Positions 43,409 through 51,889 of a stretch of 64,000 bases of DNA are shown here, one piece after another. The notes beneath the pieces were generated by a model. That model was not told the origin of the DNA. It made no database searches and worked only from the letters and a program-made list of their open reading frames with translations. Source of the stretch: an uncultured Pelagibacteraceae bacterium (lineage in GTDB: Bacteria; Pseudomonadota; Alphaproteobacteria; Pelagibacterales; AG-422-B15); NCBI GenBank assembly GCA_902577765.1, contig CACHAK010000004.1, forward strand, positions 1-64,000, read 5' to 3'. Position numbers and translations under genes: made by a program. Every line of letters begins with the position of its first letter. The stretch's first letter is position 1.

Positions 43409-44503
43409 ATGATAAGTGAAAAAATCAAAAGTTTAATACAGAGCCAAGATCCACACGCAGGAATGGATCAACTTTTCTTTACAAATTCAGAGATATTTCA
43501 TGCAAGTTATGATGCAATTTTCAAAAAACAATGGGTTTTTCTCACCCATCTCTCGTACTTTAATCAGACCGATATCTTTACATACAACTTAAATAAAGGA
43601 TTTATAGAGATAAAAAAAACAGATGATAATCAACTTTCAATTTCCGCATCTGATCCAAATATTAAGTGTCATTTAAAAGTGTATGAGAGTTTAGTATTTA
43701 TCAATTTATCAAACTCTCCCTATTCATTTGATGAATTCATTAAACCACTTGAACCATACATCAAAATACATGGACTGAATGATGGTAAGATTGCTTTTCA
43801 AAAAGATTTTATTTTTAATGCTTCACATTTAGCTACAATTCATAATTTTAAAGAATGCGCTCATTGCTGGGGAGGTGAATTTACACACAAAGATTATCTA
43901 AGTGTGCATGGTGAAGATTATTGCAATTCTTATGGAGCAGGTGTTGGCTCAGGAATTGAGGCCCCTAAACTTACAAAACGTATTAAAGAGTGGACAGAAC
44001 AAACTTTAAAAAGAGGTTTATTTGTTGGAGAGTTCAGTGAACATGACTCAAAATATTTTAGAATTGCAGAGCGCACACCTTTACCTGAAGGTATTGCATC
44101 AGAAACAATGGATGGTAGTTATTCTTGTTCAACATTGATGGGTGATTTTAGGGAGATTGGTGCTGACAATGGTTATACTGCAATTGGTTTCAGCCCATTT
44201 AACAGCTTTGTTGCAAATAATGAATTTGTGATACTTTTTTTATTCTCACCAATTAGTCAAAATAAAACAGTAGTGACCCAATATTGGGTAACTCATAAAG
44301 ATGCGGAAGTTGATGTCGATAAAATGATTTTTTTGTGGGACCAAACTTCTACTGAAGATTCCCAGTTATGTGAAATGAATCAAAAGGGAATTGAAAGTAG
44401 GTCCTATCAGCCTGGCAAATACGGGGATTTAGAGACGAGCTTAGTTCAATATCAGAAATTTTACCTTAATCATTTACAGACACACCTGAACGACTTAGTC
44501 TAA
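43409..44503 (+). CDS. Rieske oxygenase alpha-subunit homolog lacking the Rieske cluster
   Basis: 364 residues, homologous along its length to the Rieske protein at 35183 (KQW near 40, CHLKVYESLVFINL, FDEFIKPL, NQKG, SYQPG) but about 50 residues shorter between KQW and CHLKVYE. Exactly that segment carries both Cys-His pairs in the relative, so no [2Fe-2S] centre can form. In the iron site HNFKECAHCWGGEFTH the first His (152) and the Asp (317) remain, while the second His position is Glu157 and a His occurs three residues later (160). The frame is open without frameshift. Caffeine demethylase NdmC is a known precedent for a Rieske-less oxygenase subunit fed by another protein. It is upstream of the PuuA-like gene. 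Confidence 0.85.
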   Translation: MISEKIKSLIQSQDPHAGMDQLFFTNSEIFHASYDAIFKKQWVFLTHLSYFNQTDIFTYNLNKGFIEIKKTDDNQLSISASDPNIKCHLKVYESLVFINLSNSPYSFDEFIKPLEPYIKIHGLNDGKIAFQKDFIFNASHLATIHNFKECAHCWGGEFTHKDYLSVHGEDYCNSYGAGVGSGIEAPKLTKRIKEWTEQTLKRGLFVGEFSEHDSKYFRIAERTPLPEGIASETMDGSYSCSTLMGDFREIGADNGYTAIGFSPFNSFVANNEFVILFLFSPISQNKTVVTQYWVTHKDAEVDVDKMIFLWDQTSTEDSQLCEMNQKGIESRSYQPGKYGDLETSLVQYQKFYLNHLQTHLNDLV

Positions 44504-44521
44504 TCTTAATTCGATACCTAT

Positions 44522-45892
44522 ATGGAACTTGCAACACAATCAGAATTTGATGAAGTGCTTAATCGTCATCATAATATCCAATATGTAGACGCAATATTTA
44601 CAGACCTCTGTGGATATGTGAGGGGAAAAAGATTTCCAGTACTAGAGGCAGATAAAATTTTTTCAGATGGTGTATTGTTACCTTTTTCAGCATTTTATTT
44701 AGATGTCCTCGGTGGCGTAACCAACACGATGAATCTTGGTTGGACTGACGGAGATCCAGATGGGGTTTTAATGCCCGTTAAAAATTCCATAAAGCCCGTC
44801 CCTTGGGATAGCAAGGTTCTTCAAGTACTAATTTCTATGAGAAAAGATCAGGAAAAATGGGGTGTAATAGAAAATCCAGCGGAAGTTGATCCAAGAAATA
44901 TTTTAGAAAAAGTAATGAATAAATTCAGAGGCACCGGCTTAAATCCAGTAGTGGCATTTGAATTAGAGTTTTATTTGTTGGATAGGAAAAGAAATGAGGA
45001 AGGCAAGCCAGTTCCTGCATTAGGCGCAAGTAAAACTCATGTATATGGAATTCCTGATCTTGATATGTTTGGCGATTTATTTAATGAAATTAACGAGAAC
45101 TGTAAAATTCAAGATATCCCTGCAACAACAGCTTCAAGTGAATTTGCTGCTGGTCAGTATGAAATTAATTTAAAGCATACCGGTGATCTGCTTAAAGCAG
45201 CGGATGATGCAGCAATGTTAAGAAGAATAATAAAAGAAACGACTGCAAAGCATGGGTTTGAAGCAACATTTATGGCAAAGCCATTTCTTGAGGAGACTGG
45301 AAATGGAATGCACCTGCATATTTCAGTGTACGATGATGATGGAAAAAATATTTTTGCAACTAAAAATCGTTACGGAAATGATAAGTTAAAAAATGCTTTA
45401 GCTGGTTTTCAAGAAACTTTTTATGACTCATTTCCAATATTTATTCCAAATAGAAATGGTTATCGAAGAATACAAACCCGAAATTTTGTTCCTGTAAACA
45501 AAAGTTGGTCTTGGAATCGAAGAGATGTTTCATTGAGAATACCCGCTGGATCAGATAGTGCAAAAAGAATTGAACACCGGGTGGCATCAGCTGATGCAAA
45601 TCCATATCTTGTTTTAGCTTGTATCCTTTCCGGACTTCATTATGGACTTACAAAAAAACTCTCACCAACAGACCAAGTAAGTTTTGATAACACTGAAGGT
45701 GCTGATAAGACTGCTGATCCTGAAATGCCAAAAAATATGGAGTCTGCATTAAATCGTTTTCAAGAATCAAAAATTTTATCTAAGTATTTAGGAAAAGAGT
45801 ATCTTGATTTGTACGTATCAGCCAAAGAAGGTGAATTTGAACATATGGATAACAGTTTCATACCTTCAGAAGAATACGATTTTTATTTATAG
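44522..45892 (+). CDS. Glutamine-synthetase-family ligase, PuuA-like (gamma-glutamyl amine synthetase)
   Basis: 456 residues with glutamine synthetase beta-grasp and catalytic domains: FTDLCGYVRGK, metal and ATP motifs FELEFYLLD and GNGMHLHIS, and NKSWSWNRRDVSLRIP with RIEHRVASADANPYLVLA. The SWSWNRR site differs from genuine GlnA, as in gamma-glutamylpolyamine synthetases such as PuuA. It would ligate glutamate to an amine using ATP. Only 18 bases separate it from the Rieske-less gene; the AlaX-like and ECHDC3-like genes follow directly. No pII- or adenylylation-type GlnA features are evident. Confidence 0.85.
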   Translation: MELATQSEFDEVLNRHHNIQYVDAIFTDLCGYVRGKRFPVLEADKIFSDGVLLPFSAFYLDVLGGVTNTMNLGWTDGDPDGVLMPVKNSIKPVPWDSKVLQVLISMRKDQEKWGVIENPAEVDPRNILEKVMNKFRGTGLNPVVAFELEFYLLDRKRNEEGKPVPALGASKTHVYGIPDLDMFGDLFNEINENCKIQDIPATTASSEFAAGQYEINLKHTGDLLKAADDAAMLRRIIKETTAKHGFEATFMAKPFLEETGNGMHLHISVYDDDGKNIFATKNRYGNDKLKNALAGFQETFYDSFPIFIPNRNGYRRIQTRNFVPVNKSWSWNRRDVSLRIPAGSDSAKRIEHRVASADANPYLVLACILSGLHYGLTKKLSPTDQVSFDNTEGADKTADPEMPKNMESALNRFQESKILSKYLGKEYLDLYVSAKEGEFEHMDNSFIPSEEYDFYL

Positions 45893-45896
45893 ACTT

Positions 45897-46616
45897 ATGA
45901 CTGATCTACTTTTCAATCAAGATAGTTACTTAAAAGAAACAGAAGCCAGTATTATTGGAGTTGAAGAAAATATTATACAATTGGATAGAACAATTTTTTA
46001 TGCGGAGTCTGGTGGGCAACCTGGAGATCAAGGCGAGATTGTATTAAAGGACCAAGTACTCAAAGTTGTAGATACTAAAAAAGGATCAAAGCCGAATGAA
46101 ATTTTGCATATTGTTGATGGTCCCATTGATCAAAGCTTAATTAGTCAATCTGCCGAACTTAGGATCAATTGGGAACTCAGATATGCGCATATGAAAATGC
46201 ATTCGAGTTGCCACATTTTGTGTAGCTTAGTTGATGCTCTTATAACAGGCGCATCGGTTGGAAGTACTAAATCAAGAATAGATTTTGATGTTGATCCATC
46301 AACGCTCAATAAAGAAGAGTTAAATGAGAAGATTAGAGATATTATTAGTAAAGACTATCCCATAATCATAAATCAAATTACAGGAGATGAACTTAAATCA
46401 AATCCTCACTTAGCAAAAGGGGCTGCCGTTTCACCTCCAGTTATAGATAACAAAGTACAAACAGTTCAAATTGGTGAGGGAGAAAACATTATCGATCTTC
46501 AATGTTGTGGAGGAACACATTGCCAATCTACAAAAGAAATTGGACCACTTGAGATTGGAAAGATCGAAAATAAGGGTAAAAGAAACAGGCGAATTAATAT
46601 AAGGTTTAGTTCATGA
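45897..46616 (+). CDS. AlaX-like alanyl-tRNA editing-domain protein
   Basis: 239 residues from ATG 45897; an upstream frame opening (45804) overlaps the previous gene. Zinc motifs HSSCH (His102, His106) and CCGGTHC (Cys204, His208) with SGGQPGDQG correspond to the editing domain of AlaRS and free AlaX proteins, which hydrolyse mischarged tRNA. In this catabolic operon a role as tRNA editing enzyme is not obvious; it might hydrolyse an ester or amide of a small molecule. It starts four bases after the PuuA-like gene and overlaps the next gene by four bases, indicating tight co-transcription. Confidence 0.8.
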   Translation: MTDLLFNQDSYLKETEASIIGVEENIIQLDRTIFYAESGGQPGDQGEIVLKDQVLKVVDTKKGSKPNEILHIVDGPIDQSLISQSAELRINWELRYAHMKMHSSCHILCSLVDALITGASVGSTKSRIDFDVDPSTLNKEELNEKIRDIISKDYPIIINQITGDELKSNPHLAKGAAVSPPVIDNKVQTVQIGEGENIIDLQCCGGTHCQSTKEIGPLEIGKIENKGKRNRRINIRFSS

Positions 46617-47377
46617 CGGATATTTTAATTAGTAAAGATGATGGACAAGTTGTAACGCTCACTCTTAATGATGCACCAGCAAATTGCCTGACCATGGAAA
46701 TGATGTCAGCAATTAAAATGGAGATAGATCGCGTCAATAAATCCAAAGATCACAAACTTGTTATATTTGAAAGTTCAAATGAAAAAATCTTTTGTAGCGG
46801 GCATAGTTTTAATGAAGTTCAAGAGATGATTAAGAATAATGATAAAAAATCACAAGAACTTCTATTTGCGGAGTGCTCTGAAATGTTAATGAAAATTAGA
46901 ACAAGTCCAAAGATTTTTGTTGCTAAAGTAAGAGGTATTGCAACCGCAGGTGGACTGGGATTAGTAAGTATAATGGATTGTGTTTTTAGTTCTAAATCAG
47001 CAAGATTTGCACTTGGTGGTATAAACTTTAATTTTGGGTGTCATCAACCGTCAGTATCTGTAGCCCGTGCAATATCCTCAAAAAATGTAATGGAATTATT
47101 AGTGAGCGGTCAGCCTCTTAATGCTCAAAGAGCACAAGAAGCAGGACTCATCAACGAATATTTAGAAGATCACGAATTAGATAAAAGGGTCGAACTATTT
47201 TCTCAACAAGTTTGTGATCACACGCCCGAAGTACTCGCGCTCACGAAAGAAACATTATACAAACAGTCAGCAATGAAAATTTCTGATGCCTACGACTTTG
47301 CAAGTAAAGCAATGGTTGAAAATCTACAAATGCCTGAAACTAAAAAAGGTATAGACACTTTTTTAAATAAAAACTAA
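46613..47377 (+). CDS. Enoyl-CoA hydratase/isomerase-family protein, ECHDC3-like
   Basis: 254 residues with crotonase fold: FSSGH-like FCSGHSF, oxyanion segment GIATAGGLGLVS, and ALGGINFNFGCHQPSVSVARA, close to the ECHDC3 subgroup. The two glutamates used by enoyl-CoA hydratase for water addition do not appear in their usual positions, so hydratase activity is doubtful. The role may be a different acyl-CoA reaction. It overlaps AlaX-like by four bases. Convergent with the EamA gene via an interlocked CTAA (47374-47377). Confidence 0.8.
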   Translation: MTDILISKDDGQVVTLTLNDAPANCLTMEMMSAIKMEIDRVNKSKDHKLVIFESSNEKIFCSGHSFNEVQEMIKNNDKKSQELLFAECSEMLMKIRTSPKIFVAKVRGIATAGGLGLVSIMDCVFSSKSARFALGGINFNFGCHQPSVSVARAISSKNVMELLVSGQPLNAQRAQEAGLINEYLEDHELDKRVELFSQQVCDHTPEVLALTKETLYKQSAMKISDAYDFASKAMVENLQMPETKKGIDTFLNKN

Positions 47378-48276
47378 CGCTGAATTGAGAATTTTTCTGG
47401 TTGGATTTCTTTTTTAAGAGCAGTCTCACGTCTAAGAATAAATATTGCTGATAAGATAATAAATCCAGCACCGACATAAGTGTTCCACGCAGGTATCTCA
47501 TTCCAAATCATATAACCAAATATTATCCCATAAATTAAACTTAGATATTTCAAAGGTGTAACCAGAGAGACTTCAGCATGTTTAAATGCTGAGGTAAGAG
47601 CAAGGTTTCCAATTCCTCCAAAAATTCCAACGGCTGTTAAAATTCCAAAGTCAAACCAAGACACTGGTATTTTCCATCCTCCAAAAGGAATTGTAAATAA
47701 AGATGCAATGAAACCAAATAAAGTGAAATACCAAGCAATCAAATAGGATGGTTCGGTCTCACTTAATAAACGGATTGAAATCGACACCATCGCAAAGAAT
47801 ACGCAAAATAAAATTGGCAATAACATGTAGACACTAAACTCACTGGATGTTGGATTGATTATGATCAAGACTCCAGCAAAACCAATCACAATTGCAATCC
47901 ATCTTCTTACTCTTACAAGTTCACCAAGTATAAATATTGACAGCAGCGTACTAAAAATTGGTGATGCAAACGTGAGACTTACAGTAGTTGCAAGGGGCAA
48001 ATAATGAAGACTTGCATAAACACAAAAAAGTGCAGCTGTTCCAGTGAATGCTCTAATAAACATCAAGCCAGGTTTAGTAGTATGAAAAAAATTACCCCAC
48101 CTTTCTTTAGGCACAACAAGAAAAAGAGGGATCAAGCCTCCAATCATACGTGCAGCAATGACCATGCCTATAGAATATTCTGCGGTTGTCCATTTTACCG
48201 CTATATCCATGATGCTGAAACCTGTAACAGATATCAGCATATAGAGCGCGCCCAACTTAATATTATTTCTGTTCAT
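47374..48276 (-). CDS. EamA/DMT-superfamily transporter
   Basis: 300 residues from the ATG at 48276 (an earlier ATG at 48312 would add 12 hydrophilic residues and leave only 11 bases to the divergent gene). Ten hydrophobic helices in two EamA repeats; GALYMLISVTGFSIMDIAVKW starts the first, and VSLVTPLKYLSLIYGIIFGYMIWNE is the conserved second-repeat end. Predicted metabolite exporter with unknown substrate. Terminal tail rich in charged residues. Confidence 0.85.
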   Translation of the reverse strand: MNRNNIKLGALYMLISVTGFSIMDIAVKWTTAEYSIGMVIAARMIGGLIPLFLVVPKERWGNFFHTTKPGLMFIRAFTGTAALFCVYASLHYLPLATTVSLTFASPIFSTLLSIFILGELVRVRRWIAIVIGFAGVLIIINPTSSEFSVYMLLPILFCVFFAMVSISIRLLSETEPSYLIAWYFTLFGFIASLFTIPFGGWKIPVSWFDFGILTAVGIFGGIGNLALTSAFKHAEVSLVTPLKYLSLIYGIIFGYMIWNEIPAWNTYVGAGFIILSAIFILRRETALKKEIQPEKFSIQR

Positions 48277-48323
48277 ATAGATTTTATTAAAATTTAGATT
48301 ATCATTAATCAATTTTTAAACCT

Positions 48324-49058
48324 ATGAACATTTGGAAATATTTAATAGCAGCTTCTTTAGGGAATATGATAGCAGGCCCTTTGGGCGCACTTGCATTCAC
48401 GGCTGGCGCATACTTTCTTGGAAAGAAAACAAACTTTAGAAATCCTGGGGCTAACTTTAATAGTAATCAAGGTGTTTATGCTTTAGGGCTCGTTGTTCTC
48501 TGTGCAAAGTTGGCAAAAGCTGATGGAAGAGTCACTGACGACGAAATAAGAAAGTTCAAAAAAATATTTAAAATACCTCAAGAAAATATGAAACAGGTTG
48601 GAGCAATATGGAAAGAAGCTGCACAAACCAGTGCAGGATTTGAACCTTACGCTCAGCAGTTAAGAGACACTTTTTACCGAACTCCACAAATGTTAGAGCA
48701 AGTCATATTAGGTCTATTTGAAATTGGATATGCTGATCATGATTTATCGGCTCCAGAACTAAAATATATAAAAAAAGTTAGCCAGATTTTTGGAATTGAT
48801 GAAGCAACGTTCAATAGATTAAGAAATTCTCGACCTGAATTTGTCAAAGAAGACCCTTACAAGGTGCTTGGTGTTTCTAAATCTCAAACGTCTGCAGAAA
48901 TTAAAAAAATTTACAGAAATTTAGCTCGCAAAAACCATCCAGATATCGTTCGGGCAAAAGGCATTACTGATAAAAGCCTTATTCAAAAAGCAAAAGAGAA
49001 CTTTCAAAGAATTAATGATGCATACGAACAAATTTTAAAAATTAGAGGTGAAAAGTAG
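48324..49058 (+). CDS. DjlA-like TerB/J-domain membrane protein
   Basis: 244 residues: one N-terminal hydrophobic helix region (about 5-30), a TerB-like helical domain (ALGLVVLCAKLAKADGRVTDDEI, about 50-165), and a C-terminal J-domain (DPYKVLGVSKSQTSAEIKKI to IRGEK) with the HPD motif NHPDIV. This is the DjlA architecture, a membrane-anchored co-chaperone stimulating DnaK. The gene lies upstream of the pdxH operon; a 59-base stretch precedes the next small frame. Confidence 0.88.
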   Translation: MNIWKYLIAASLGNMIAGPLGALAFTAGAYFLGKKTNFRNPGANFNSNQGVYALGLVVLCAKLAKADGRVTDDEIRKFKKIFKIPQENMKQVGAIWKEAAQTSAGFEPYAQQLRDTFYRTPQMLEQVILGLFEIGYADHDLSAPELKYIKKVSQIFGIDEATFNRLRNSRPEFVKEDPYKVLGVSKSQTSAEIKKIYRNLARKNHPDIVRAKGITDKSLIQKAKENFQRINDAYEQILKIRGEK

Positions 49059-49117
49059 GCAAAATTCCTATTCTTTTTTATCATTTTTAAATATGTATTT
49101 AGAGCTATAATAACAGC

Positions 49118-49267
49118 ATGGAATTTTTAACATTCATTGCTGTATGTGTATTAATTTATCTTGTTTATTTAATTCGACAGGACTTTAAGGATCATTCTGT
49201 AAGGATAGAAAGTCAAATGCAGCGTGTTACTGAAGTTGTTATCAAGAATCAAGAAAAACAAGAATAA
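49118..49267 (+). CDS. Small single-helix membrane protein, unknown
   Basis: 49 residues from ATG 49118 to TAA 49267. MEFLTFIAVCVLIYLVYLIR forms one membrane helix, followed by a polar tail RIESQMQRVTEVVIKNQEKQE likely to be helical or coiled. No family recognised. The composition looks protein-like, but proof is lacking. Confidence 0.45.
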   Translation: MEFLTFIAVCVLIYLVYLIRQDFKDHSVRIESQMQRVTEVVIKNQEKQE

Positions 49268-49393
49268 TTACTTCTTTTTACTCCAATTATTTCGTTTTCT
49301 ATTTCTAATTAAAGGTGGATACACACCTGTTGATAGATAAATTTTGACAAATCTGAGCTGTAAAAACAAAATTTTTTTTAACACTTCAATCAT
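49268..49393 (-). CDS. Possible small basic protein
   Basis: A 41-residue open frame: MIEVLKKILFLQLRFVKIYL, then STGVYPPLIRNRKRNNWSKKK. The basic tail and hydrophobic amphipathic head look non-random. The stop abuts the stop of the previous small gene. Nothing else supports it; it may be spurious. The rest of 49394-49465 is AT-rich with no recognised element. Confidence 0.3.
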   Translation of the reverse strand: MIEVLKKILFLQLRFVKIYLSTGVYPPLIRNRKRNNWSKKK

Positions 49394-49465
49394 TATTTTT
49401 GATAATGCATCTCATTCGCTCTTATTTCAATTCAATTTTTTTACAATTTGACTATAAGTAAACTA

Positions 49466-50071
49466 ATGATCAATGATATTTCTAATTACAACAACTGGCT
49501 AGATGCGTGGAATGGTTTTTACGAAAAAGAAAAGAAATTAGTAGAACTCGATCCTAATGCCGCGCTTGTTTCTTCAGTAGATGCGGAAGGCAATCCAAAT
49601 GCACGTGTTATACTCATAAAAGATGTATCAAACGAAGGCTTTGTTTTTTATACAAACTATCAGTCTCAAAAAGGTAAGGAACTTTTTCATAATAATAAAG
49701 GACACCTCACATGGTACAGTCGAGCGCAAGGTGTTTCTATTCGTATTCAAGGTGAAGTACATAAAATTGATGCTTCAATTTCAGACAGTTATTTTGCATC
49801 TCGAGATCGTAATGCTCAAATTTCAGCAAGTATTTCTAAACAGTCAGAATCAGTTGAAAGCAGAGAAGTGCTTGATGCAGAATTTAAAAAATTCGCAGAT
49901 GATTATGAAGGTAAAGAGATACCCAGACCTGATCATTGGGGAGGAGTAATTATACAACCTGAAAAAGTAGAAGTCTGGAAAAGTAGAGACGATTATAAAG
50001 CAAGACTTCACGATAGGATTGTCTTTACATTATCAAATGATCAATGGATTAAATCAAGACTTTATCCATAA
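49466..50071 (+). CDS. pdxH: Pyridoxamine/pyridoxine 5'-phosphate oxidase PdxH
   Basis: 201 residues from ATG 49466. A TTG at 49448 could add six residues. Core motifs RVILIKDVSNEGFVFYTNYQSQKG, RIQGEVHKID, SRDRNAQISASISKQS, PDHWGG and the C-terminal RLHDRIVF...RLYP are characteristic of FMN-dependent PdxH. It makes pyridoxal phosphate, used by the many aminotransferases and TrpB in the window. The stop shares its last A with the CDF gene. Confidence 0.95.
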   Translation: MINDISNYNNWLDAWNGFYEKEKKLVELDPNAALVSSVDAEGNPNARVILIKDVSNEGFVFYTNYQSQKGKELFHNNKGHLTWYSRAQGVSIRIQGEVHKIDASISDSYFASRDRNAQISASISKQSESVESREVLDAEFKKFADDYEGKEIPRPDHWGGVIIQPEKVEVWKSRDDYKARLHDRIVFTLSNDQWIKSRLYP

Positions 50072-51000
50072 TGACTTACGTAAATATTTCTCAAAATGAG
50101 TATGGGGAAAAAATAAAAAAATCTTCTTTGATCACTCTTGGAGTTGTTCTTTTTTTAATTTTTATCAAAGCAGTTGCATATTTTGCCACTGGCTCAATTA
50201 TAATTTTGTCATTACTTGCAGATAGTTTTTTTGATCTCATTATCACTCTAACTACATTTACTTTAGTTAGAATCTCATTAAAGAAAAATACTAATGAATA
50301 CCGCTTTGGTTACGGTAAAGCTGAAGCATTATCTGCATTTATAGAGGGAATTATTATTTTAATAATTTCAATATTTATACTGTATATGGCCTACCAAAAC
50401 TTTATTGATCCTGAAATTACAATTATTAATTCCAAAATAGCACTTATTGTTATTGCAATCTCAATATTTGCCACTCTTATGTTGGTGAGGTTTCAAACAA
50501 GAATAATGAAAGACACGGCCTCATTAAGCGTAGAGTCAGAAAAACTTCATTACCTAAGTGATTTATTAACTAATATTGCAGCCTTTGTTGGAATTATGCT
50601 TGTGATGTTTGCTGATTTCTCAAGAGCGGATCCATTAATTGCCGCTTTAATTGCGATTTATATGATCTATACAACAATTGCTATTTTTCAAAAATCAATT
50701 GCTGTATTAATTGATCGTGAAATTGATGATGATCTCAAGTCTGAGATTTTTGACATTGTAAAAAGCCATAATAAAGTTCTTGGATTTCATGATGTTCGTA
50801 CTCGTCAAAGTGGGTCGAGTAAAGGAAAGTTTTTTATGCAAATGCACATTGAGGTATCAGAGCATGTAAGCTTAGAAGAGTCGCACAATATTGCTGATCA
50901 AGTAGAAGAAAACATACTTAATCAATTTCCAGATGCAGAAATAATATTACATGTCGATCCAAGTAATGTTATTGAGGAAAAAGAGTTTGTTGATGCATAA
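50071..51000 (+). CDS. Cation diffusion facilitator, FieF-like
   Basis: 309 residues: six membrane helices, then a cytoplasmic ferredoxin-like C-terminal domain. Metal-site residues are in LLADSFFDL (helix 2) and LHYLSDLLTN (helix 5, His/Asp), as in FieF. RTRQSGSSKGKFFMQMHIEVS and the end motif DAEIILHVDPS belong to the C-terminal domain. It exports Zn, Fe or other divalent metals using the proton gradient. It is in an operon from pdxH to rmuC with overlaps throughout. Confidence 0.91.
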   Translation: MTYVNISQNEYGEKIKKSSLITLGVVLFLIFIKAVAYFATGSIIILSLLADSFFDLIITLTTFTLVRISLKKNTNEYRFGYGKAEALSAFIEGIIILIISIFILYMAYQNFIDPEITIINSKIALIVIAISIFATLMLVRFQTRIMKDTASLSVESEKLHYLSDLLTNIAAFVGIMLVMFADFSRADPLIAALIAIYMIYTTIAIFQKSIAVLIDREIDDDLKSEIFDIVKSHNKVLGFHDVRTRQSGSSKGKFFMQMHIEVSEHVSLEESHNIADQVEENILNQFPDAEIILHVDPSNVIEEKEFVDA

Positions 51001-51478
51001 AATACTGATACCAATATTTCTTCTACTTTTTACAACATTATCAACGTCTTCATCTGATCTTCCTGTTCCTCGATGGGTTTCATTAAAAGGTGATGCAAAC
51101 TTAAGAAAAGGCCCATTCCCTGAGGCCACAATTATTTATCGCTATCAACTTAAAGGTTATCCAATGGAGATTATTAGGGATATTGAAGGTTGGCGACAGG
51201 TGCGTGACCCAAAAGATGGAGTAACTGGTTGGATGTCTCATATTCTTTTTTCAGGTAAAAGATATGCGCTTACATCAAAAGAACCTTTCAGTTATGGATA
51301 TGATAAACCAAACAAAAACAAGATACTTGCTAAAATAGATCCTTTTGTTCATGCAAAAATTAATAAGTGTGACTCAAGTTGGTGTAGGATTACGATCACA
51401 GATGATGAGAAGGAAATTAAAGTCTGGATTGAAAAAAATAATTTACTAGGAGTATACCCTCACGAAATTATCAATTAA
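50993..51478 (+). CDS. Exported SH3-like domain protein
   Basis: 161 residues from ATG 50993, inside the end of the preceding gene (eight-base overlap); an upstream Met at 50951 would lie deeper in it. A signal peptide (IPIFLLLFTTLSTSSS) is followed by two SH3-like repeats: GDANLRKGPFPEATIIYRYQ with WRQVRDPKDGVTGWMS, and a second around SSWCRITI. Bacterial SH3 domains of this kind often bind peptidoglycan or metal in the periplasm. The precise role is unknown. Confidence 0.83.
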   Translation: MHKILIPIFLLLFTTLSTSSSDLPVPRWVSLKGDANLRKGPFPEATIIYRYQLKGYPMEIIRDIEGWRQVRDPKDGVTGWMSHILFSGKRYALTSKEPFSYGYDKPNKNKILAKIDPFVHAKINKCDSSWCRITITDDEKEIKVWIEKNNLLGVYPHEIIN

Positions 51479-51487
51479 TATTTATTA

Positions 51488-51889
51488 ATGATAAGAATTT
51501 TCTCTGTTCTAATTTTATTTATCTCTAATTCATTTGCAGATATACAAATAAGAAAACAAAATGACCTGTTTTGTTACGATGGCGATACATGCTATGTAAT
51601 ATATGAAGGAAAAAAAGATAAAGTTAGACTGCTTGATCTAGATACTCCTGAAATTTCAAATCCTAAATGTGAGAAAGAGTATATACTTGGGATTGAAGCT
51701 CGTGAGTACATTAACCAATTAATTTCAGAAGGAAAAAGAATTGAATTTGAAACCGAATACAATAGAGACTTTTTCGGTAGAATCTTGTCTTATATAATTG
51801 TAGATGGTGAAAATGTTTCAAAATTGATGGTCTCACACAGTCTAGGAGTTTTGTATGATAAAAATAATAAGAAAGACTGGTGTGAATGA
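51488..51889 (+). CDS. Exported staphylococcal-nuclease-like protein
   Basis: 133 residues with signal peptide (cleavage near SFA-D). The SNase motifs are present: YDGDT (calcium ligands), VRLLDLDTPE (Arg and Asp/Glu), GIEAREYI and YNRDFFGRILSYI with the second Arg. It would cleave extracellular or periplasmic DNA/RNA, perhaps to scavenge phosphate. It is shorter than classical SNase (about 150). Next in line are a 93-residue unknown protein, exonuclease I and RmuC. Confidence 0.85.
   Translation: MIRIFSVLILFISNSFADIQIRKQNDLFCYDGDTCYVIYEGKKDKVRLLDLDTPEISNPKCEKEYILGIEAREYINQLISEGKRIEFETEYNRDFFGRILSYIIVDGENVSKLMVSHSLGVLYDKNNKKDWCE

Noticed and set aside
43409-44503. Frameshift or sequencing error explaining the missing Rieske ligands
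   Set aside because: The frame is continuous and resumes homology on both sides; no Cys-His pairs appear in the other frames of the gap.
45804-45896. Earlier start for the AlaX-like protein
   Set aside because: Lies in the PuuA-like gene in another frame; ATG 45897 gives the normal AlaX N-terminus.
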